DNA of 11,989 nt from JBLHKE01 sp047619485. Its GTDB lineage: Bacteria; Verrucomicrobiota; Verrucomicrobiia; Verrucomicrobiales; DEV007. The stretch spans positions 1 through 11,989 of the forward strand of contig JBLHKE010000168.1 in assembly GCA_047619485.1 (NCBI GenBank), given 5' to 3'. Of the stretch, positions 5,391-11,989 are shown one piece after another. Below the pieces are notes generated by a model. That model ran no database searches. It saw only the letters and a program-made list of their open reading frames with translations, and was not told the origin of the DNA. Both the position numbers and the translations under genes were made by a program. Numbering within the stretch: position 1 is the stretch's first letter; each line of letters begins with the position of its first letter.

Positions 5391-7667
5391 TTAATTGTTG
5401 GCTGTGAGTGTCACAGACTTGTCCGTGTAGCCGATCTCAAACGTATTGCCGGCGTCGTCGACGATGTGCCTATTCGAGTTCTTGAAAGTGCCTGAAATGG
5501 AACCCGCCTTGAGGATGGTGATGGTCGTCCCGGGTTCGACACTGAAGCCGCGGGTGCTGCTGAGAGCGAGGCTGCTGGCTAGCTTCGCTTGGCCGATGAC
5601 TCTCAGTAGGGAAGGGGATTTGCCATCGATGGCAATCACTAGAACCGCGTCTGCCGTCTCGTGGTAATCAGCACTGATCTCGAGCGATCCTTTACTGGAG
5701 ACCGCGACAACTCCGCTGTTCTGGAGATTGCCGTCGACTTTTCCGTAGCCGCCAAAGCGAGCCCCTGCGGCAACGGTGATCCAACGCAGGGACGAGACGG
5801 TGCCCCCATTGACACTGACCTTGCCGTTGTTTGAAACACGAATCTCGTTGCGACCAGTGAGGTTCACGTCTGCTCCAAGGACGAGGGCTTGGCTTGCACT
5901 TGAAGAAGTACCACTGATTTCGAGGCCGAGGAATTCGAGATCGGCGTCGGCATTGGCGACAGAGGATGCTTCGCCGGTATTCTCGAATTTTGCCGTCCAC
6001 GAAAGCCTCGGTGCGCCGTCGTCGGTGAGATAGCTGATGCCGGCGTTCTCGTAGTTGTAGTCTGACCAATTGGCTGGATCTGAAGTGACTGCGCCATCTT
6101 TTCCCGTCCAGTGGTGGTAGGTGTTGGCGAAACCGCGTGGCTCGGCGACACGCTCGCCTAGGAGCAAGGCCTTGAGTTCCTTGACGAGTTCTGGCTTCGC
6201 AGCAGCGATGTTGTTCTTCTCGGCGCGATCGGCCTCAAGATCGAAGAGCGCGAATCCAGGAGCTGTTGCTTGCCTCTTTTTCCTTTTTCCCGCTGCAGCG
6301 TTGCGCACGAGCTTGTGGTTTCCGCGGATGATCGACTGGCCATTGCCAGCTTCGTGGATGACGAACTCGCGAATTCGCTGGTGGCCTCTGCCGGTGAGTG
6401 TCGGTGCGATGGATACCCCGTCGAGGCCGAGAGGCGTTGCGACGCCAGCGAGTTCACAAAAAGTAGGCAACAGGTCGGTGACATCGACCACGCGATCGAT
6501 GTTGCTGCCGGGTTTGAGCTTCGAGTTATCACTGATTTTTGCTGGCCATCGCACCACCAGTGGCACGCGAATACCTCCTTCGTAGATGCTTCCTTTGTTG
6601 CCGCGCAGTCCACCGTTGGAGTCGAACGCGGAGTTGTTCGGTCCTCCTGGGCCGCCATTGTCCGACTGGAAAATAACGAGGGTGTTATCAGCGACGGAAT
6701 CGGAAGGGTCGCCATCGCCGTTCGGATCTTCCAGCGCGGCGAGGATGTTGCCGATGTGGGCATCGATGCGCGTCACCATGGCCGCCCATTGTTTTGCCTG
6801 CGCGGGGAGCTTGGCGAAGTGCTCGTCGTCTCGATAGGCAGCGCTCCATTGGGGGAGTTTGCTGACGTCTTCAAATGGGCCGTGCGGGATTTGTGCGGCG
6901 AATAGACCGAAGAAGGGCTTGCCGTCTCTGTTGTATGATTTCGCGTTTTCCCGCACGAAATCGAGCGCGGCAAAGGCATAAGCGTCGTCGCAGTAGCCGG
7001 TTTTCGGGTAATCGGCGTGGTTGTGGTTGGACGGCGAGTCCGGGTAGGCTGGATTGTTCGCGTACTTGGCCATGGAATTTGGGATGAGCTCTAGGCCGCC
7101 TTTCGTCCCAGTTCTGGCGGGCGCGCTCCACAGGCTGGGTTGGAAAAAAGTGTGTGCGCGCACGTGGTGCAGTTCGGCCAGCACGAACTGGTAGCCGTGT
7201 GAAGTTGGCAAGGTCTGGACATTATCGATCGTCGGATGATTCATGTCTTTCGATCCGCCGTAGCCCCACTTGCCCCAGTAGCCAGTGGTGTAGCCAGCGG
7301 ATGACAAGGCGTCGCCCATGAGGATGTCGTCGGCACGCATCGCCTTCTTCGCGTTGTCCGGATCGTTGCGGTCAGCGAAGGTATGTCCCTGGTGGAAGCC
7401 GGTTTGCTGCGAGGATCGCGCCGGGGAACAGACGTGGCAGGCGTAGCCGCGCGAGAAGTTGACGCCCCGGGCTGCGAGTTGGTCGATGTTCGGCGTGCGC
7501 ACGTGTGGCAGGCCTTTGGCCTTACGTTCTGCCTGGCCGTTGGGGCCGATCGATCCCCAACCCATGTCATCGACAAAGAAGTAGAGGATGTTTGGGCGCG
7601 GCGCGGGTTCGGCCGCTAGCGAAGTGGCGGCGGCGATGCTGAGGATGAGTGTGTGAATGAGTTTCAT
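5391..7667 (-). CDS. Exported sulfatase with C-terminal beta-helical (autotransporter-like) region
   Basis: This 758-residue protein starts with a signal peptide (MKLIHTLILSIAAATSLAA). RPNILYFFVDDMGWG at 24-38 carries the metal aspartates (D33, D34). CSPAR at 80-84 fits the C-x-P/A-x-R formylglycine motif, so C80 is the predicted catalytic residue after maturation. GKWGYGG at 132-138 keeps the lysine (K133) but has Gly where many sulfatases have His (GKWH). PHGPF at 261-265, SDNGG at 335-339 and GNKGS-YEGG at 356-365 complete the site. The sulfatase part ends near 510. Residues 511-758 are Ser/Gly/Asn/Val-rich repeats (VSNNGKVSVNGGTVSS, a YHETADAVLVIAIDG block, TTITILKAGSISGTF), as in beta-helical passenger regions of Verrucomicrobia surface proteins. 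It hydrolyses a sulfate ester of unknown substrate, probably a polysaccharide. It follows the PhoD-like gene by 11 bp, so co-transcription is likely. Confidence 0.95.
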   Translation of the reverse strand: MKLIHTLILSIAAATSLAAEPAPRPNILYFFVDDMGWGSIGPNGQAERKAKGLPHVRTPNIDQLAARGVNFSRGYACHVCSPARSSQQTGFHQGHTFADRNDPDNAKKAMRADDILMGDALSSAGYTTGYWGKWGYGGSKDMNHPTIDNVQTLPTSHGYQFVLAELHHVRAHTFFQPSLWSAPARTGTKGGLELIPNSMAKYANNPAYPDSPSNHNHADYPKTGYCDDAYAFAALDFVRENAKSYNRDGKPFFGLFAAQIPHGPFEDVSKLPQWSAAYRDDEHFAKLPAQAKQWAAMVTRIDAHIGNILAALEDPNGDGDPSDSVADNTLVIFQSDNGGPGGPNNSAFDSNGGLRGNKGSIYEGGIRVPLVVRWPAKISDNSKLKPGSNIDRVVDVTDLLPTFCELAGVATPLGLDGVSIAPTLTGRGHQRIREFVIHEAGNGQSIIRGNHKLVRNAAAGKRKKRQATAPGFALFDLEADRAEKNNIAAAKPELVKELKALLLGERVAEPRGFANTYHHWTGKDGAVTSDPANWSDYNYENAGISYLTDDGAPRLSWTAKFENTGEASSVANADADLEFLGLEISGTSSSASQALVLGADVNLTGRNEIRVSNNGKVSVNGGTVSSLRWITVAAGARFGGYGKVDGNLQNSGVVAVSSKGSLEISADYHETADAVLVIAIDGKSPSLLRVIGQAKLASSLALSSTRGFSVEPGTTITILKAGSISGTFKNSNRHIVDDAGNTFEIGYTDKSVTLTANN

Positions 7668-7678
7668 GAGTGCGTGTT

Positions 7679-10006
7679 CTAGTGAAGCTTGTTTTCTCCT
7701 CGGTTCTCTGCCTGGTGAATCGTCACTGGCCAGCCGGGAAACTGGTTCGACGCCTTGCCGTCCGTCGCATCGATCAAGAAGCGGAACGAGTCGATGTGGT
7801 AGGTTTTCGCAACCGGGTCGATCGTCACGAGGCCAAATCCGCTGCCTTTCTGCTGCGCTAGTTTGTAGCGGTGTTTCAAGCTCGCCGGTTGTGGATTTCC
7901 TACGGCGTAGACGTAAATTTCATTGCCACAACCATCGAGGTATTCGCCGGTGTTGTCCTGCCCGTGGGCTGGGCGGTTCTGGTGTGGCATGCCGATGCTG
8001 TCAGGAAGCCAGAAGCGCGGGTAGCCCACCGCGATCGCTGGGGTGCAGAACGACCAGTTGCTGTCGCGTTGCGCATCGACGCCGTATTGTGAGAGTGTCG
8101 TGAGGTGCTGATCACCGTTGATGTGCAGCGCCATCGATTCACGCAGGATGCGGATCGCGTTATCACGCGGCGTTTGCGGCCAAGCGCCAGAATCGAGATC
8201 GGCCTTGAGATACTTGCCTCTGCCGCCACGCCCGTGATGGGTCGCAACACCGGCAAAAACCGTCTGGCTGAGCAACACTTTCATGGTGTGACCGCGCCAA
8301 TCTTTGGCCCACTGCCGCAGAAACTCCTCCTGCCGTTCACCTAGAAGAACCAAGTCAGGTTTGTCGAGCTTCGAGGTGTCGAAATTTGGATCTGTGACGT
8401 GGTCGGCTCGCCCCGAACCAGTGTCGACGCGCTCTGGTCCGCTCTTCCACTGGCGATCACCCAGAATCGCGAAACTGACGTTGCCATAAACTAGATCGCC
8501 GTAGTAGACGCTTATATCCTGCTTGCTGGGGTTCGGATCGAAGGCCGGAGGATGGTGCGCGGTGGTGGTGCGGTGCACCGCGTTCACCATCCGCGCCGGT
8601 TCGCGGTAGCCGCCTTTCGACGACGCGCCCTTGGCGAGATTTTTCATCGCTGCGCCGCCCTCGCCCCAGATATTGCCTTGGAACACATCGTGATCATCGG
8701 GAAGACAGACAGTTGGTCGATCTCTCATCGCCTCGCGGAATGCCCAGCCGAATTGGTAGTACTTGCGTAGGTAATTGAGGATCGCGGGCTCAGCTGGGTC
8801 GCGGATGATGCCGAATCCGCCGTGGCTTTCGTAGATTTGATCCCCCGAAAAGTAGAGCATGTCGGGAGCCAGCTTTACCACGTTTTCCGCCACGGGTGCG
8901 TAGGGGAATGCGTAGTCGTTCTGGCAAGTCAATGCGCCCAAACGCAGTGGTCGGCCAGACGGGTTCGCTTTAATCACACCTGTCCACTCGTGGTCAGTCT
9001 GGCTTCCATCCTTGTGCTTCTCCGCGAGCACCACTTTGTAGGGCGTCTCGACCGTGGCGTCCCACATTTTGATCGACCATGTCGCGGTCCAGGCGTCGCG
9101 GTCGAGCGTTGCCCCGCCAGCCGCTTTCCACTTGCCGTTGCGTTTGGCGTGTAGAACTAAGCTGTGATTATCGTCCGCTCCCAAGGGGCCTGTCAACGCG
9201 CTGAGGGTCAATTCGAAGCCCTTGGCGCCGCGTGAATCACTCAGCGTGTACATCGACCACAGTAGCGGACCGAAGCGCTGCTCCTCGCTGACGGTGAAGG
9301 CGTCGCCGCCCGCCTTCCATTCGCTGAAGCGGCACCCCGCGTTTTGATTGCGCTTGCTCGGTCCCTCGTAGTTGCTCACCACTGCGATATTCCCGAGGAG
9401 ATTCTTTGCAGGAAGTGATACAGTGACCGAACCTAGCTCGACGCCAGCCACGCTCATCGCCTTCAAGGTCAGTTTCATCTGATCGCCCTCGACGGAACCA
9501 GTTAGGTTGAGTCGGAAGTCGAGCGGGTCCACCGCTGCCGTGAGTTTAGCGCGCGTTCTTCCCAGAATCAGCGCCCCGTGTTTTATCCCGGCGCTCACGC
9601 CCCCCTTGGCGAAGCAGTTGCTACGATGCTCGTTCAAATCGCTGCGCACCCCGATGCGAAATCCCGCGCCACCATCCTTCTTCGCCGCACTGGCTCGGGC
9701 GATCCGCACCGACATCGAAAAACTGCCTGCCGTATTCGTTAGCTGATGCGTGAGCGAGTGGATACTGCGGTTGGCCGCGCTGGTGATGCATTCAGCCCAG
9801 CCATCAGCGATGCGCCAATCTTCCATCGGATTCGCCCAAACCTCGCCGCCGAGAAACACGCGGTTGGTCGTGTTGGCCCAGTTTTCGAGTTGGTCGAGCT
9901 TCGGCTTAGGTTCTTGGGCAAGAGATGAGCGTCGAGTTCCGAACCCGAACAGGGCTCCGAGGGCGAGGGATTTGAGGCTGAGGCGCCTTGAGAGAAGTTT
10001 GATCAT
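7679..10006 (-). CDS. PhoD-like metallophosphoesterase with N-terminal LamG-like domain
   Basis: This 775-residue protein begins with a Tat signal (SRRLSLKSLALGALFGFG), as is usual for PhoD-type enzymes, so it probably acts outside the cytoplasm. Residues about 50-235 form a beta-rich LamG/concanavalin-like region (GWAECITSAANRSIHSL ... NIAVVSNYEG ... FSEWKAGG). The metallophosphatase part starts near 355: GALTCQNDY, SGDQIYE (387-393), PDDHDVFQGN (436-445), GDRQW (516-520) and INGDQHL (629-635), the metal-binding motifs of the PhoD/alkaline phosphatase D group. The reaction is phosphomonoester or phosphodiester hydrolysis; the substrate is unknown. The start is the only ATG preserving the Tat motif. 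Only 12 bp separate it from a miniature element upstream. It probably belongs to the operon with the two flanking sulfatases. No family member is known to me to be sulfatase-specific. Confidence 0.92.
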   Translation of the reverse strand: MIKLLSRRLSLKSLALGALFGFGTRRSSLAQEPKPKLDQLENWANTTNRVFLGGEVWANPMEDWRIADGWAECITSAANRSIHSLTHQLTNTAGSFSMSVRIARASAAKKDGGAGFRIGVRSDLNEHRSNCFAKGGVSAGIKHGALILGRTRAKLTAAVDPLDFRLNLTGSVEGDQMKLTLKAMSVAGVELGSVTVSLPAKNLLGNIAVVSNYEGPSKRNQNAGCRFSEWKAGGDAFTVSEEQRFGPLLWSMYTLSDSRGAKGFELTLSALTGPLGADDNHSLVLHAKRNGKWKAAGGATLDRDAWTATWSIKMWDATVETPYKVVLAEKHKDGSQTDHEWTGVIKANPSGRPLRLGALTCQNDYAFPYAPVAENVVKLAPDMLYFSGDQIYESHGGFGIIRDPAEPAILNYLRKYYQFGWAFREAMRDRPTVCLPDDHDVFQGNIWGEGGAAMKNLAKGASSKGGYREPARMVNAVHRTTTAHHPPAFDPNPSKQDISVYYGDLVYGNVSFAILGDRQWKSGPERVDTGSGRADHVTDPNFDTSKLDKPDLVLLGERQEEFLRQWAKDWRGHTMKVLLSQTVFAGVATHHGRGGRGKYLKADLDSGAWPQTPRDNAIRILRESMALHINGDQHLTTLSQYGVDAQRDSNWSFCTPAIAVGYPRFWLPDSIGMPHQNRPAHGQDNTGEYLDGCGNEIYVYAVGNPQPASLKHRYKLAQQKGSGFGLVTIDPVAKTYHIDSFRFLIDATDGKASNQFPGWPVTIHQAENRGENKLH

Positions 10007-10018
10007 GAACCTGTCTAA

Positions 10019-10175
10019 GGGCTTGTCAGTAAATAATTCCTACAATCTGCTGGTTATTTTGGCCATCACCCGCGTTAGCTTCCAACTCAAATAGCCCACT
10101 ATAATCGCTGAAATCTGCCTTGGTGCTGGCTAAAATTCCTGCGCATCTTTGTAGGAGTTATTTACTGACAACCCC
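10019..10175. mobile_element. Miniature inverted-repeat element B, copy 2 (157 bp)
   Basis: Same length as the copy at 4198-4354, with 7 differences and the same orientation. The 27-bp terminal repeats (10019-10045 and 10149-10175) match at 25 of 27 positions, better than in copy 1, so this copy looks younger. TAA flanks it at 10016-10018 and 10176-10178, extendable to CTAA (10015-10018 and 10175-10178) if the ends shift by one. It sits between the stop of the upstream sulfatase (10186) and the PhoD-like start (10006). Without the element and its duplication the two genes would be 19 bp apart. No protein is encoded. Confidence 0.92.
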
Positions 10176-10185
10176 TAAGTGGTGG

Positions 10186-11989
10186 TTACCGGACGCGGAT
10201 CCAATCGATCTCGATGGTCGTCGCCTTCGATCCAGCAAACTTGATCTGCATGGTTTCGATCGTCCCAGCCCAAGCGGCGCCCAGTGGGATCTCAAGGTCT
10301 GCGAACTGGTTGTTGCCAGAACTTTTAGCGGAACCTAACGATTTTCCATTCGCCGAAACCTCTAAATCAGTCGCGGTAGTGCTGCGCACGCGGATCGCTA
10401 GCTTGCCCTGGTTCCTTCCAGTCCCAAGCTTCAATCCCTTGCGCGAAATCGATGCGCTAGCAGCGAGGAGATCAAAATCGAGAAAACCTTGTCGGCCTGC
10501 GATATTTGTCAGCTCCCCGTCGGACTGCCAGCCCTCGGTCTGCCAACCGCCACAGTCGAATTCGAACTGTAGCCGCCCATCGTTTAGGTCGCGCCCGTTG
10601 TATTTCTCCCACAGGTCTGACAAGCCATCACCGTCGGAGTCTGTCCGCACTCGTTCGTACTCCGGATTCACACCTTTGAACCGACCATTGCCATTCTGTT
10701 CCAACTCGATGTCGGGCTCTTCTCCGGCTCCGAGATCACCCTTGGCAACCCAGTCGTCCAACAGTTTGCGATGGGAGACGAGCACGGCTTTGTGATCTGC
10801 TGATTTCGCGAGGTTGTTGGTCTGTGCCGGGTCTTTTGCGATGTTATACAATTCTTCGGCGGGGCGTTCGCCAAAATAAATTTCTGTGAGTTTCGGCGAC
10901 AGCGTGCCGTCTGCGTAGGCCGCGCGCAATGAATCGAGAAAGTTTCGACCGTCGCGGTACTGCGGCTGCAGAAAGACTCGGTCGAGCTTGTAGTTGCGGG
11001 TGTAGCGGAAGCGATCGCTGCGGATGGTGCGAACGCGGTCGATGGTGTGGTCGCAGCGATCGCGGCCGGAGCCGACGAACTCGCGCGCTTTAAAATTGTC
11101 AGCGAAGAGGTTTTGCCCCTCGATCCATTTGGGGTAGGGGACGCCCGCCCAGGTCAGCGTGCTCGCCGACACGTCGAGGATCGAAACGAGGTCGTTGCGA
11201 ATCTCTCCTGAAGAGGGCACCCATTTTTCCGGCCCCTTAATAATGAGTGGAACGTGCAGCCCAGCCTCGGTGGGCATCTGTTTGTGGCGCACCAGGTTGT
11301 TCGCGCCGTGATCCGAGAAATAGACGACGATGGTCGAGTCTTCCAAGCCACTCTTCTTGAGCTCCGCGAGGATGGCACCGATCTTGTCGTCGTCGCTGCG
11401 GATCGCATCACAGTGCTGGGCGATGATTTCGCGATACAAGTCATTCTGCGGGTAGTCGGCTGGAACGACCGCGCTTGCTCGATCAGCCATCCTGTTTTTC
11501 GGCCATTTCTTCGTATTCGTCTTACCGCCCTTGAGCTGAATCTGACCAAAGAATGGTTTGTTCTTCGGCAGCGAGTGCCATTTCTTCTTAAGTTTGGCGT
11601 AGAGCTCAGTTTCCGAAGTGAAGTTGTAGTCGCTCTTGCCGATGTTGAAGGTGGTGTAACCGGCATCCTGCATCAGCTCGGGCAGCGATTTCATACCTTC
11701 CGGCAAAGGCCGTCCCGCCTTGCCACGCCGCGATCGATGCTCGTGGGCGCCAAAGCGGAACTGGTAGGCGCCGACGATGAACCCCGAGCGACAGGCCGAG
11801 CACACCGGCGCGGGCACGTAGGCGCGCTTGAATAACGTGCCCTCGCTCGCCAGCTGGTCGATGACTGGCGTTTTCCCCTGGTTCGCCTCGTAACCGTAGC
11901 AGCCGATCCACGGCGAGGTGTCTTCCTGGACCAACCATAAAATGTTCGGCTTGTCCGTGCCAGCCGCATGGAGGGTGCCGACCAGCGAA
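10186..11989 (-). CDS. Sulfatase with TSP3-like calcium repeat and beta-sandwich-like tail, 5' end beyond window
   Basis: 600 residues are visible and the N-terminus is cut by the right edge. In-frame codons run past the TTG at 11934 to the edge, reading SLVGTLHAAGTDKPNILWLV, which is the end of a signal peptide followed by the sulfatase start, so the true start is outside. Counting from 11934, CSACR (45-49) is the C-x-A-x-R formylglycine motif, IGKSDYNF (98-105) holds the active-site lysine, FSDHG (206-210) supplies metal ligands, and H217-K218 follows in NNLVRHKQ. The DHG and GKxDYNF forms are typical of heparan N-sulfatase-like bacterial sulfatases. Residues 432-443 (DSDGDGLSDLWE) are a TSP3/dockerin-like calcium repeat, then about 455-582 is a beta-sandwich-like, possibly carbohydrate-binding tail ending IEIDWIRVR. 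Stop TAA is at 10188-10186. The substrate is not determinable. Confidence 0.94.
   Translation of the reverse strand, partial: SLVGTLHAAGTDKPNILWLVQEDTSPWIGCYGYEANQGKTPVIDQLASEGTLFKRAYVPAPVCSACRSGFIVGAYQFRFGAHEHRSRRGKAGRPLPEGMKSLPELMQDAGYTTFNIGKSDYNFTSETELYAKLKKKWHSLPKNKPFFGQIQLKGGKTNTKKWPKNRMADRASAVVPADYPQNDLYREIIAQHCDAIRSDDDKIGAILAELKKSGLEDSTIVVYFSDHGANNLVRHKQMPTEAGLHVPLIIKGPEKWVPSSGEIRNDLVSILDVSASTLTWAGVPYPKWIEGQNLFADNFKAREFVGSGRDRCDHTIDRVRTIRSDRFRYTRNYKLDRVFLQPQYRDGRNFLDSLRAAYADGTLSPKLTEIYFGERPAEELYNIAKDPAQTNNLAKSADHKAVLVSHRKLLDDWVAKGDLGAGEEPDIELEQNGNGRFKGVNPEYERVRTDSDGDGLSDLWEKYNGRDLNDGRLQFEFDCGGWQTEGWQSDGELTNIAGRQGFLDFDLLAASASISRKGLKLGTGRNQGKLAIRVRSTTATDLEVSANGKSLGSAKSSGNNQFADLEIPLGAAWAGTIETMQIKFAGSKATTIEIDWIRVR

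Noticed and set aside
6270..6905. Long plus-strand open frame (211 codons)
   Set aside because: It lies antisense inside the 5391-7667 sulfatase, whose motifs are unmistakable, and it shows no domain of its own; it is a shadow of high-GC coding sequence.
10214..10795. Plus-strand open frame of 193 codons, and a similar one at 11254-11835
   Set aside because: Both are antisense to the 10186-11989 sulfatase and have no recognisable motif.
11606..11938. Minus-strand frame starting ATG at 11938
   Set aside because: It is out of frame with the sulfatase, whose coding continues through this point to the window edge (KPNILWLVQED).

Overview
This window looks like part of a Planctomycetota/Verrucomicrobiota (PVC) genome, and I lean towards Verrucomicrobiota. 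The reasons are the DUF1552 + planctomycete-type cytochrome c/DUF1592 gene pair, the crowding of exported sulfatases, a sulfatase with a beta-helical autotransporter-like tail, another with a DxDGDG calcium repeat, and the absence of strong Shine-Dalgarno sequences before most genes. No rRNA, tRNA, CRISPR array or transposase gene is visible. The genus is inference only.

Layout, read in the direction of transcription (all intact genes are on the minus strand, right to left). First comes a sulfatase cut by the right edge (10186-11989), with an FGly-type motif, a calcium repeat and a beta-sandwich-like tail. A 157-bp miniature inverted-repeat element (10019-10175) follows, then a Tat-exported PhoD-like metallophosphoesterase (7679-10006), and 11 bp later a 758-residue sulfatase with a beta-helical tail (5391-7667). 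Without the element, the first two genes would be only 19 bp apart, so these three genes were probably one operon for exported hydrolases.

A poorly coding stretch (4013-5390) separates this from the second gene group. It holds a decayed SGNH/GDSL-hydrolase 3' end on the plus strand (about 5104-5343), a small possible winged-helix protein (4750-4986), a 392-bp stretch with no convincing gene, and two abutting miniature elements: B1 (4198-4354), a second copy of the 157-bp element, and the unrelated A (4036-4194). Three TTA target copies bracket A and B1.

The second group (left third) is another probable operon: a sulfatase pseudogene (3129-4012) that has lost the middle of the protein including the catalytic cysteine motif, then a Tat-exported DUF1552 protein (1859-3121), then a large exported DUF1592-type protein with a CxxCH haem motif (1-1862, cut by the left edge). 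The last two overlap by ATGA. The genes fit periplasmic or surface degradation of sulfated, possibly phosphorylated, polymers. The roles of DUF1552 and DUF1592 are not established.

The most notable non-genic signal is the pair of non-autonomous element families with YTAR-like targets, inserted just upstream of or inside sulfatase operons. I see no wholly new multi-gene system.
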